DNA of 64,000 nt. It comes from Streptococcus mitis. Its GTDB lineage: Bacteria > Bacillota > Bacilli > Lactobacillales > Streptococcaceae. Shown here in pieces: positions 57,803 to 64,000 of this stretch. Every line of letters starts with the position of its first letter. The first letter of the stretch is position 1. The notes beneath the pieces are model-generated. The model was not told the origin of the DNA. It ran no database searches and worked only from the letters and a program-made list of their open reading frames with translations. The position numbers and the translations under genes were made by a program. The stretch spans positions 62,001 through 126,000 of the forward strand of contig NZ_JPFV01000015.1 of NCBI RefSeq assembly GCF_000722685.1. The letters are read 5' to 3'.

Positions 57803-58753
57803 TTACTTGTGAATTTTTCTGGCCACGCGCAACTTAGCTGAGTGCGAGCGGTTATTGGATTCTAATTCTTCTGCACTTGGCAAGATTGGCTTACGGGACA
57901 CCAATTCCATCTTAGGCTTGAGATCATCTGGGATGAAGGGCAAACCTTTGGGAACTTCCACCGTTGAAGCTTCCTTGAACAATTGCTTGGTCAAGCGGTC
58001 TTCTAAGGAATGAAAGGTAATCACTGAAATTCTACCATCTAAAGCCAACATCTCCATAGCCTGCTGGATGGATTCATCTGCCGCTCCCAACTCATCATTG
58101 ACTTCAATTCGAATAGCCTGGAAAATCTGCTTAGCAGGATGCCCCTTCTTCTTAAGTTCCTTGGCAGGTTTGGCCGACTTGATAATCTCTGCTAACTCAG
58201 TCGTAGTCTCGATAGGCTTGACTTCTCGAGCTTGCTCAATCTTACGCGCAATCTGTTTAGAGAATTTGTCCTCGCCATACTTGAAGAAAATACGAACCAA
58301 GTCATGATAGTCATAATTGTTCACCACTTCATAGGCTGTCAGACTAGCATCCTGATTCATGCGCATGTCCAATGGCGCATCCTTTTTATAAGAAAAACCA
58401 CGCTCACGCTGGTCCAGCTGAGGACTAGACACTCCCAAGTCATAACAAATTCCATCAATTTCCTGGACACCAGCTTCGCGCAAACGTGCCTGTAAATGAC
58501 GGAAGTTATCCTTGATAAAAGTCACCATCCCCTTTTCAATGTAAGGTGCCAAGCGTTCTTGTGCATTGTCAATGGCACTCTGGTCCTGGTCAAAGGCATA
58601 GAGATGGCCTTTTTCACTTAATTTACTTAATAAATATTCGCTATGGCCTGCTCCACCCAAAGTCGCATCAACGTAGATACCGTCAGACTTTACGTCGAGC
58701 ATATCAATCGTTTCGTGGAGTAAGACCGTTACATGATGAAATTCTTTTGTCAT
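57803..58753 (-). CDS. rsmH: 16S rRNA (cytosine(1402)-N4)-methyltransferase
   Basis: A 316-residue SAM-dependent methyltransferase (MraW) that methylates N4 of C1402 in 16S rRNA. SAM site [14 protein letters not shown], catalytic-domain signature [20 protein letters not shown], and C-terminal [14 protein letters not shown]. First gene of the division/wall operon. No Shine-Dalgarno is evident before the ATG, and a TGG-TAAAAT extended -10 (58763-58768) lies only 9 bp upstream, so the mRNA may be almost leaderless. Confidence 0.95.
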   Translation of the reverse strand: MTKEFHHVTVLLHETIDMLDVKSDGIYVDATLGGAGHSEYLLSKLSEKGHLYAFDQDQSAIDNAQERLAPYIEKGMVTFIKDNFRHLQARLREAGVQEIDGICYDLGVSSPQLDQRERGFSYKKDAPLDMRMNQDASLTAYEVVNNYDYHDLVRIFFKYGEDKFSKQIARKIEQAREVKPIETTTELAEIIKSAKPAKELKKKGHPAKQIFQAIRIEVNDELGAADESIQQAMEMLALDGRISVITFHSLEDRLTKQLFKEASTVEVPKGLPFIPDDLKPKMELVSRKPILPSAEELESNNRSHSAKLRVARKIHK

Positions 58754-58762
58754 ATCTTATCT

Positions 58763-58771
58763 ATTTTACCA
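58763..58771 (-). promoter_or_regulatory. Extended -10 promoter of rsmH
   Basis: Minus-strand TGG-TAAAAT, hexamer at 58763-58768, 9 bp before the rsmH start codon; the predicted transcript start is within a few bases of the ATG. Confidence 0.5.
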
Positions 58772-58775
58772 CAAA

Positions 58776-58799
58776 TCTGACTAGCTTGCACTAGTCAGA
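58776..58799. other. Perfect 9-bp inverted repeat between divergent rsmH and XRE genes
   Basis: TCTGACTAG (58776-58784), a 6-nt loop, CTAGTCAGA (58791-58799). No T run follows on either side, so it is not an ordinary terminator. It overlaps the likely -35 region of rsmH and might be an operator. Confidence 0.5.
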
Positions 58800-58837
58800 C
58801 AAATAGGCCAAAAACAAGTAAGATTTCTTTAAGAAAT

Positions 58838-58900
58838 ATGTCAAATATGCTTGACATCCAATCTATAGAAGAATATAATATAGTCAAATATATACGACAT
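58838..58900. promoter_or_regulatory. Duplicated operator-like repeats around the XRE gene promoter
   Basis: ATGTCAA-N6-TTGACAT (58838-58857) is a perfect inverted repeat covering the -35 box. A second, imperfect copy, GTCAAATATATACGACAT (58883-58900), lies 42-43 bp further, just after the -10. Both fit GTCAAATAT.NN.GACAT. They bracket the promoter of the XRE regulator, suggesting autorepression. Confidence 0.65.
58851..58879 (+). promoter_or_regulatory. Consensus promoter of the XRE-DUF3278 operon
   Basis: TTGACA (58851-58856), 17-bp spacer, TATAAT (58874-58879); 41 bp before the XRE gene start. Confidence 0.85.
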
Positions 58901-58919
58901 AAACCAGAAAGGAGACCAG

Positions 58920-59114
58920 ATGAACCGTGTGAAAGAATTTCGCAAAGAACTGGGCATTTCCCAGCTCGAGCTGGCCAAGGATATCGGTGTCTCGAGACAG
59001 ACCATCAACATGATTGAAAACGACAAGTACAACCCAACTCTGGAACTCTGTCTCAATCTCGCCCGCAGCCTCCAAACTGACCTCAACAGTCTCTTTTGGG
59101 AGGATGATTTTTAA
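58920..59114 (+). CDS. XRE-family transcriptional regulator (Cro/CI-like, short)
   Basis: A 64-residue one-domain DNA-binding protein. The helix-turn-helix is QLELAKDIGVSRQTINMIEN (about 15-34), followed by NPTLELCLNLARSLQTDLNSLF, the signature of the small YozG/Xre-type regulators. It has no sensor domain. The following gene encodes a membrane protein, a pairing often seen in Firmicutes where the membrane partner may influence the regulator. Start ATG has AAGGAGA upstream. Likely autorepressor acting at the repeats just upstream. Confidence 0.9.
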   Translation: MNRVKEFRKELGISQLELAKDIGVSRQTINMIENDKYNPTLELCLNLARSLQTDLNSLFWEDDF

Positions 59115-59129
59115 AAAAGGAGCCAACTC

Positions 59130-59672
59130 ATGAAAAAAGAAACCTTCACTGAAAAACTGATCAAACGCACATACGGTATTTCTGGCCCCCTTGACGAATA
59201 CAAACGGCGTGAGGCCGATAGTATTGGGAACCAAGTCTTTATCGTCCTCTTTTATCTGATGATTTTCGGAAATCTTATTCCACTCCTTCTGGCCTATAAA
59301 TACCCTCAAGAAGTGGCTCTAATCTACCCTCCTCTGATTTTAGTTATTGCCCTCATCTCTGCTGGCTATGTCACCTACCAAATGAAAAAAACAGGGATTA
59401 CAGCTATTGAACCAGATATGCTGAGCGAGAAAGAAAGTAAGCAACTACACTACCCAGGTCTTAAAGCAGGTTTGTTCTTTGGTCTATGGATGTTTTTTAT
59501 AACTCCTCTTCTCAGTATACTCATAGATGAAGGTCAGGACTATTTTCATTCTCTCCTCACTATAAGAAATGGTGTATCAAGCATTCTCGGTTCTGTCTTC
59601 TTCGGAGCGAGCATACAGTTTCTCATCTCCCGTCGCATTGCAAAAGCCAAGAAAAATCAAGATAATGATTAG
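59130..59672 (+). CDS. DUF3278 family membrane protein
   Basis: A 180-residue protein starting with the family sequence KLIKRTYGISGPLDEYKRRE, then four membrane helices: about 32-50, 60-80, 113-131 and 146-165. A cytoplasmic linker (about 82-108) lies in the middle. DUF3278 genes typically follow a small XRE regulator in streptococci, as here, 15 bp downstream. Function unknown; partnership with the regulator is an inference. An AAAAGGAG site precedes the ATG. Confidence 0.85.
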   Translation: MKKETFTEKLIKRTYGISGPLDEYKRREADSIGNQVFIVLFYLMIFGNLIPLLLAYKYPQEVALIYPPLILVIALISAGYVTYQMKKTGITAIEPDMLSEKESKQLHYPGLKAGLFFGLWMFFITPLLSILIDEGQDYFHSLLTIRNGVSSILGSVFFGASIQFLISRRIAKAKKNQDND

Positions 59673-59682
59673 GAGGAAACTC

Positions 59683-59925
59683 ATGAAAAAAGAAAAGAAA
59701 CAGTCACGTTATCCTGGTCTGAAAGCAGGTTCGATTTATGGAACCGTGATATTTTTTATAATTCCACTCATTGATAGCCTAACAAGTGAAAATCCAAGTT
59801 TTATCAGTTCTCTTTTAAATACAAAACATATTTTTAAAACTATACTGGGAGCTTTCTTTTTCGGAGTGATGATACATATTGTCGACTCACTTCGTATTGC
59901 AAGAGCTAAAAAAGACCAAAATTAG
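59683..59925 (+). CDS. Truncated DUF3278 paralogue (two-helix membrane protein)
   Basis: 80 residues resembling the C-terminal half of the preceding DUF3278 protein: YPGLKAG..G..FFI.PL, a gap, then ILG..FFG and S.RIA.AKK.Q. It has the last two helices only, and starts at an ATG with AGGAGG 6 nt upstream (59683). Likely product of partial tandem duplication. Expressed in the same operon 10 bp after the full copy. Confidence 0.8.
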   Translation: MKKEKKQSRYPGLKAGSIYGTVIFFIIPLIDSLTSENPSFISSLLNTKHIFKTILGAFFFGVMIHIVDSLRIARAKKDQN

Positions 59926-59935
59926 GAGGTCCCCT

Positions 59936-60262
59936 ATGAAATCACTATTGACTTTACTTACCTATCATATTTTGTTCAGTTCCCTGCTCATCTTCATCAT
60001 CATTTCAGGGAACTTGCCAATCAGCGAGATATTCCTCGGGCTAGTCTTTATTCCAGCCCTTAACAAAGGACTGACTTATCTAAAGATTGACTCCCAAAAA
60101 ACGCGCATACTCAACTTAGCACTATACTTTATAATTCTATCTTTTCCACAACTGATGCTCATCTCAAGCGATTGGAAATATTATTTACTGCTGACTATCG
60201 CTAGCCTTTCTTCTATTACTTACCTTTATTATCTCTATCAATTCGTAAAAGAAAGTCAGTAA
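59936..60262 (+). CDS. Small membrane protein, unknown
   Basis: 108 residues with about four hydrophobic segments (TYHILFSSLLIFIIISGNLP, IFLGLVFIPALNKGL, ILNLALYFIILSFPQLMLI, YYLLLTIASLSSITYLYYL). No family recognised. The ATG at 59936 has AGGAGG upstream. It lies within the XRE-DUF3278 operon with a 10-bp gap on the 5' side. Confidence 0.75.
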   Translation: MKSLLTLLTYHILFSSLLIFIIISGNLPISEIFLGLVFIPALNKGLTYLKIDSQKTRILNLALYFIILSFPQLMLISSDWKYYLLLTIASLSSITYLYYLYQFVKESQ

Positions 60263-60288
60263 AACTGCTCATTTAGGAGGTTACTAGT

Positions 60289-60867
60289 ATGAAAAAAGAA
60301 GACTTCACCACTCGCCTACTCCGAAATCTCTTTCACATCCAAGGCCCTTTTGATGAATGCCGACAAGAGATTATCTACAAGGCTTGCGCCCGTTCCATGG
60401 TCCAAATCGTTTATTCTTCCTTCTTCCTCTTCTTGTTTTATCTGTTATTTGGACGCTTTATAGAGGTCGTTCGCTATGCCATGCCCTACATATTCTTTGG
60501 CCTTATATATTTCATTACTTTAAAAACCCAAAGAGCCGTCAAAGAACTCCATCTGGAAAAAGATGACAAGTCAGAAATCATCCTTAAAACCTACAGCAAG
60601 AACCAAATCAAATTCCGAAGCTGGGTTGTGTTTATTGGTCTTCAGATTGGCCTCTTTACCCTACTCATCTTTCATAAAGTCTTCGTTCAGCAGATGTCCC
60701 TTTCAGATTTTGTGAAGTTGCTCATGCAATTTGATAAAAGTGTTCCTTTACTGATGTATGGCCTGATTATCGGTAGCATTTTTGGAACCCTGACCTACGG
60801 CTTTCTATCCCTACAGGAGGAAAAAACTCCTAAAAATACCAAACAGAAAGAGAAAAGCAAACAATGA
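60289..60867 (+). CDS. Second DUF3278 family membrane protein
   Basis: 192 residues beginning KEDFTTRLLRNLFHIQGPFDECRQE, parallel to the first DUF3278 start (KETFTEKLIKRTYGISGPLDEYKR). Four helices at about 35-55, 60-77, 110-130 and 150-170; Lys-rich cytoplasmic tail (EEKTPKNTKQKEKSKQ). The two paralogues have diverged strongly outside the N-terminal motif, so duplication is old. Its stop overlaps the start of the glutathione peroxidase gene (ATGA). Confidence 0.82.
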   Translation: MKKEDFTTRLLRNLFHIQGPFDECRQEIIYKACARSMVQIVYSSFFLFLFYLLFGRFIEVVRYAMPYIFFGLIYFITLKTQRAVKELHLEKDDKSEIILKTYSKNQIKFRSWVVFIGLQIGLFTLLIFHKVFVQQMSLSDFVKLLMQFDKSVPLLMYGLIIGSIFGTLTYGFLSLQEEKTPKNTKQKEKSKQ

Positions 60868-61340
60868 CCTCAATCTACGATTTTTCAGTCTTGAATCAAG
60901 ACAACCAAACGACTCCCCTAGATGCCTATCGTGGTAAGGTTCTCTTGATTGTCAATACTGCGACTGGATGTGGTTTAACGCCCCAGTACCAAGGACTCCA
61001 AGAACTCTATGACCGCTATCAAAATCAGGGCTTTGAGATTCTAGACTTCCCTTGCAATCAGTTTATGGGGCAAGCACCCGGCAGTGCAGAGGAAATCAAT
61101 AGTTTCTGTAGCCTAAACTATCAAACTACTTTTCCTCGTTTTACCAAGGTCAAAGTCAACGGTAAGGAAGCAGATCCTCTTTATGTTTGGCTAAAAGACC
61201 AGAAATCTGGCCCACTAGGAAAACGAATCGAATGGAATTTCGCTAAGTTTCTCATCGGTCGAGATGGGCAGGTCTTTGAGCGCTTTTCTTCAAAAACAGA
61301 TCCCAAACAAATTGAAGAGGCCATACAAACTCTACTATAA
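60864..61340 (+). CDS. Glutathione peroxidase-family thiol peroxidase
   Basis: 158 residues, thioredoxin fold. Peroxidatic Cys36 in NTATGCGLTPQY (Cys form, not selenocysteine), Gln70 in FPCNQFMGQAPGS and Trp in WNFAKFLI make up the catalytic triad. Cys64 and Cys82 are further cysteines; one may resolve via thioredoxin. It reduces peroxides; in bacteria the electron donor is usually thioredoxin. It overlaps the second DUF3278 gene by 4 bp. Confidence 0.92.
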   Translation: MTSIYDFSVLNQDNQTTPLDAYRGKVLLIVNTATGCGLTPQYQGLQELYDRYQNQGFEILDFPCNQFMGQAPGSAEEINSFCSLNYQTTFPRFTKVKVNGKEADPLYVWLKDQKSGPLGKRIEWNFAKFLIGRDGQVFERFSSKTDPKQIEEAIQTLL

Positions 61341-61347
61341 TTCACAA

Positions 61348-61396
61348 TCTCACTATTATTAGGTTTCCTTTAGCCTAATGAATAGTGGGATTTTTT
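61348..61396 (+). terminator. Terminator of the XRE-DUF3278-gpx operon
   Basis: ATCTCACTATT..ATTAGG pairs with CCTAAT.AATAGTGGGAT, followed by six T; begins about 8 bp after the peroxidase stop. Confidence 0.9.
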
Positions 61397-61410
61397 GATG
61401 GACTTTAACT

Positions 61411-61668
61411 TATACTCTTCGAAAATCTCTTCAAACCGCGTCAACGTCGCCTTACCATATATAGTGGTCTGAATCTGGAAGAGTACAAATTAGCTTTTAA
61501 AACATTGTTAGAAATTAGTTTGACTTTCCTAATAGATTTGTTAGGTTTTTATTTCATTTTACTATATATGTGACTGACTTCGTCAGTCTTATCTACAACC
61601 TCAAAACAGTGTTTTGAGCAACCTGCGGCTAGTTTCCTAGTTTACTCTTTGATTTTCATTGAGTATAA
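61411..61668. repeat. BOX element (A-B-C) interrupted by a RUP-like insertion
   Basis: Starts TATACTCTTCGAAAATCTC, has CGTCGCCTTACC of boxA, then after the insert TGACTGACTTCGTCAG and CAAAACAGTGTTTTGAG of boxB, and ends in ATTTTCATTGAGTATAA of boxC. It is split between boxA and boxB by the element at 61457-61569. Confidence 0.88.
61457..61569. mobile_element. RUP-like element inside the BOX element
   Basis: 113 bp with inverted ends ATATATAGT (61457-61465) and ACTATATAT (61561-61569), with internal AAAACATTGTTAGAAATTAG and TTGACTTTCCTAATAGATTTG, the usual core of pneumococcal RUP. It is non-autonomous and attributed in pneumococcus to IS630-Spn1. The flanking TA fits the known target choice. 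Confidence 0.75.
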
Positions 61669-61669
61669 C

Positions 61670-61976
61670 TTTGACTTAAATAGCCATTCCATATAGTGAA
61701 AAATGCAGTATTGTAAATTGTAATTGATAAAACTGCTAGTCAAAAAAATCTGTTTCATATAGCTGTTTCTAATACATCACCCTCATCTAACAGTTTTCAA
61801 GCTCAATAAATGTAGGGTGCTAGTCTTCAATCACATTCGAACTTAAAACCTAATAAATACTCTTAAAGCTAAATGATGTTCAAAATCCACCTTCATAATT
61901 ATCATATTTTTTTAGATACACCTATGCTACACTTCACTTTCATCAGCTATCAAAACCTAAACATATAATAGCACTG
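61670..61976. other. Gap between BOX element and YqeG-type gene
   Basis: AT-rich sequence with no frame of interest; a short inverted match TAGGGTG/CACCCT-like around 61791-61822 is weak. No RNA gene seen. Confidence 0.45.
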
Positions 61977-62005
61977 TTGACCTTGTTCTATATATGTGCT
62001 AGAAT
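61977..62005 (+). promoter_or_regulatory. Promoter of the YqeG-type phosphatase gene
   Basis: TTGACC (61977-61982), 17-bp spacer, TAGAAT (62000-62005) with TGC before it; 35 bp before the start codon. Confidence 0.75.
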
Positions 62006-62040
62006 TATTGATATATATTCAATGAAAGGCTTTACACCAA

Positions 62041-62547
62041 ATGTTCCCATTCATGCCGGCAGCACGAGCAAAAAATGTTTTTGATATCCCTTATCAAAGC
62101 TTATATCAAATTGGTTTTAAGGGTTTAATTTTTGATATCGATCAGACTCTTGTGATGCATGGTACTCCTGCCACAGAACAAGTTATTGAACTATTTCAAA
62201 ATCTCAAAGTCCTTGGTTTCCAAATTTTTCTTTTATCAAATAATGACGAGGAAAGAATAACAGAATTTAATAAACATCTATCCGTTCCTTTTATTCCTCT
62301 TGCAGAAAAACCAAATCCTAAGAATTTTCAAAAAGCTCTTGACATGATGCAGTTAAAACCTTTTGAAACTGTGATGATTGGAGATCAACTTTTCACAGAC
62401 ATTCTGGGAGCTAGTCGAGCAAATATTCCCACTATATTGGTTGATTTTTTATATGATCCTAAAGAAGGCGGGATTGGCAAAAAACGATGGGTTGAAAAAC
62501 TAATACTATCTACTTACCCATTTTTCAGACAAAAAATAAGCATTTAG
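62041..62547 (+). CDS. YqeG-type HAD phosphatase
   Basis: A 168-residue HAD-superfamily IIIA hydrolase. Motif I is LIFDIDQTLVMH (two catalytic Asp), motif II LLSNNDEER (Ser/Asn), motif III EKPNPKNF (Lys) and motif IV MIGDQLFTDILGA. PMPAARAKNVFDI-like start and length fit the YqeG group, phosphatases of uncertain substrate (phosphatidylglycerol phosphate in some relatives). GAAAGG lies upstream of the ATG; a second ATG four codons in is an alternative. Confidence 0.88.
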   Translation: MFPFMPAARAKNVFDIPYQSLYQIGFKGLIFDIDQTLVMHGTPATEQVIELFQNLKVLGFQIFLLSNNDEERITEFNKHLSVPFIPLAEKPNPKNFQKALDMMQLKPFETVMIGDQLFTDILGASRANIPTILVDFLYDPKEGGIGKKRWVEKLILSTYPFFRQKISI

Positions 62548-62571
62548 ATGTGATAAAGAAGGAGAAAGAGC

Positions 62572-63407
62572 ATGGTTTTTTGGAATAAGGACCTATTATT
62601 TTGTGAAATTAGTCCTACCACATATAAAATCTCTTTAAAAAAGAAAATCTCAAACGACATATCCAAAATTTTAAAGAAGGAAAGAAATTCTCAAAAGTTC
62701 GTCAAGAAAAACTCCTACCTAACGTGGTTTCATCATACTCTACTCAGTTGATCAAGCGCGGTCCTGGTATTGATATCAATCTCCAGAAAGGCAAAGCAAC
62801 TAACATTCATATTGCAGCCCAATCTTTGAACCATATTATGATTTACCCTGGAGAAGAATTCTCTTTTTGGAGTTTAATTGGAAATACAACAAAAAGAAAA
62901 GGATACTTAGAAGGACGAGTCATTATTAACGGCAAAGTGGAACCCGGTATCGGAGGCGGACTCTGCAACCTAGCTAATCTACTCCATCTTTTAATTGTTC
63001 ATAGTCCCATGGAAATCACGGAATTTCATGCACATTCAGATGCACTAGATCCAGATAAAGGAAAGCGAAAACCATTTGCAAACGGAACATCTGTCCAATA
63101 CAATCATCAAGATTACCGTTTTAAAAATTCAACTAACCAAATCATTCAATTACGAACATGGGTTGAGAATGAAATACTCTTCGGAGAATTACGAAGTGAA
63201 GCCCAGTTCCCATTCATTTATCAAATTGTCGAAGAAAATCATCATTTCAAAAAAGAGGGGGAACATTATTATCGTCACTCCATGATTTATCGTGAAAAGC
63301 TTGATAGAGTAACTGAACAAACATTAGAAAAAGAACTTGTTTTGAAAAATCATTCAAAAGTCATGTATGATCCCGATCTCATACCTACAGAAATGATTAA
63401 ACAATAA
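62572..63407 (+). pseudogene. VanW-family protein gene, frameshifted
   Basis: The ATG at 62572 has GGAG 9 nt upstream and opens FWNKDLLFCEISPTTYKIS, typical of a VanW-family N-terminus. In an A6 run (62637-62642) the frame breaks; the original frame ends at TGA after about 60 codons. The downstream frame, from RHIQNFKEGKKFSKV on, carries the VanW core: YSTQLIKRGPGIDINLQKG, YPGEEFSFWSLIGNTTKRKGY, GGGLCNLANLLHLL and AHSDALDPDKGKR. Adding one A restores about 278 residues, the family length. VanW-domain proteins are of unknown function and occur in some vancomycin-resistance clusters; nothing here suggests glycopeptide resistance. Confidence 0.85.
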
Positions 63408-63464
63408 TCTAAATCTTCCGATATCATGAAAAAATGACTTAAATTCAAGGTAAAAGGAACTATT

Positions 63465-64000
63465 ATGAACAACACACCTAAATTAATCGTTATGCTGACG
63501 CACAATGATCACACAGTTGAAAATGCTAGTGAAATTTTCGAATCATGTAAACAATCTAACGCTGAGTATTGGGGTTTTAAAGAAAAACCACTTCCTATTT
63601 CTGAAATGAAATCTTTATTCTCAAAAATGAAATCTTGTGGTAAGACTACTTTTCTTGAAGTGGTTGAATATGACGAAGAAAGTGGACTCCAAGGTGCACG
63701 AATAGCTAAAGAATGTGGGTGCGATATTTTAATGGGGACTGTCTTCTTTGATTCAATAAACCAATTTTGTAAAGAAAACAACATAAAGTATATGCCATTT
63801 GTTGGACAAATTACGGATCGTCCATCTATCCTAGACGGTTCTATCGAGCATATGATTTCTCAAGCAAAAGAATATCTAGCAAAAGGAGTTTATGGATTTG
63901 ACCTGCTAGGTTATCGTTATACAGGGGATCCCATTGAGCTGAACAATACTTTTATTCAAGCTGTCCAAGCACCCGTTTGTTTGGCTGGAAGTATTGATAG
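63465..64000 (+). CDS. TIM-barrel-like enzyme of unknown function, partial
   Basis: The ATG at 63465 with AAAGGAAC about 8 nt upstream opens a frame of 178 codons that leaves the window without a stop. It reads KLIVMLTHNDHTVENASEIFE, then AKECGCDILMGTVFFD, KYMPFVGQITDRPSILDGS and QAPVCLAGSID. Alternating strands and helices with Gly-rich ends (GVYGFDLLGYRYTGDP) look like a beta/alpha barrel such as the NanE or indole-glycerol-phosphate group. The specific family is not recognised. It follows the broken vanW gene by 57 bp. Confidence 0.7.
   Translation, partial: MNNTPKLIVMLTHNDHTVENASEIFESCKQSNAEYWGFKEKPLPISEMKSLFSKMKSCGKTTFLEVVEYDEESGLQGARIAKECGCDILMGTVFFDSINQFCKENNIKYMPFVGQITDRPSILDGSIEHMISQAKEYLAKGVYGFDLLGYRYTGDPIELNNTFIQAVQAPVCLAGSID

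Noticed and set aside
58884..59309. 141-codon minus-strand frame over the XRE and DUF3278 genes
   Set aside because: Antisense to two genes with strong promoter and ribosome sites; no family features.
62572..63407. Vancomycin-resistance determinant
   Set aside because: Only a VanW-domain protein gene, frameshifted, with no vanHAX-type genes nearby.
63509..63784. 91-codon minus-strand frame near the right edge
   Set aside because: Antisense to the TIM-barrel-like frame, which has a ribosome site, a better protein pattern and stays open to the window edge.

Overview
The window is a chromosomal segment of a mitis-group Streptococcus close to S. pneumoniae and S. mitis. The evidence is a CbpF/CbpC/CbpJ-type choline-binding protein, RitR, MapZ, ClpL, three BOX elements and RUP-like repeats, and a Wzy-type capsule locus lying between dexB and aliA. 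Gene order from mvk to rsmH follows the pneumococcal chromosome in reverse. The commensal-like capsule, the aliD-like gene and a very long LPXTG adhesin make a S. mitis-type strain more likely than a typical pneumococcus, but sequence reading alone cannot settle the species.

Layout. 1-10.1 kb: the start of mevalonate kinase, a choline-binding protein and a 2844-residue wall-anchored repeat adhesin (SSURE-like and Ig-like repeats), all on the minus strand with RUP debris between. 10.7-16.9 kb: ritR, gnd, mapZ, an rlmL-type methyltransferase, RNase P RNA, gpsB and a YpsA-like gene. 16.9-19.7 kb (+): recU and pbp1a. 19.8-45.4 kb (-): aliA, then the capsule operon. In transcription order it is wzg-wzh-wzd-wze, wchA, wchF, a GT4, a hexapeptide acetyltransferase, a GT2, a third glycosyltransferase, wzx, wzy, a shortened acyltransferase, a CDP-glycerol transferase, gct, rmlA-C-B, a foreign-looking two-gene insert, rmlD, an SGNH remnant, a DUF1919 gene and a frameshifted glf. 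45.6-49.4 kb: an aliD-like binding protein and dexB. 49.5-53.8 kb: a DUF1846 gene, luxS and clpL. 54.2-58.8 kb: mraY, pbp2x, ftsL and rsmH of the division/wall cluster. 58.8-61.4 kb (+): an XRE regulator with DUF3278-type membrane proteins and a glutathione peroxidase. 62-64 kb (+): a YqeG-type phosphatase, a frameshifted vanW-family gene and the start of a TIM-barrel-like gene.

How it works together. WchA puts a sugar phosphate on the lipid carrier, WchF probably adds rhamnose (supplied by RmlABCD), and further transferases, an acetyltransferase and a CDP-glycerol-dependent transferase complete and decorate the unit. Wzx flips it, Wzy polymerises it, and Wzg/h/d/e control length and attachment. 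The broken glf and shortened acyltransferase suggest the present polymer lacks galactofuranose and one acyl group. Both flanking PBPs carry substitutions typical of reduced beta-lactam susceptibility: PBP2x A338 and V546, PBP1a N574-T-G-Y577.

The least explained items are: a PD-(D/E)XK nuclease-like gene with a small partner gene, wedged between rmlB and rmlD and bounded by two diverged copies of the rmlB 3' end; duplicated operator-like repeats before the XRE/DUF3278 operon; and the placement and repeat dynamics of the giant adhesin.
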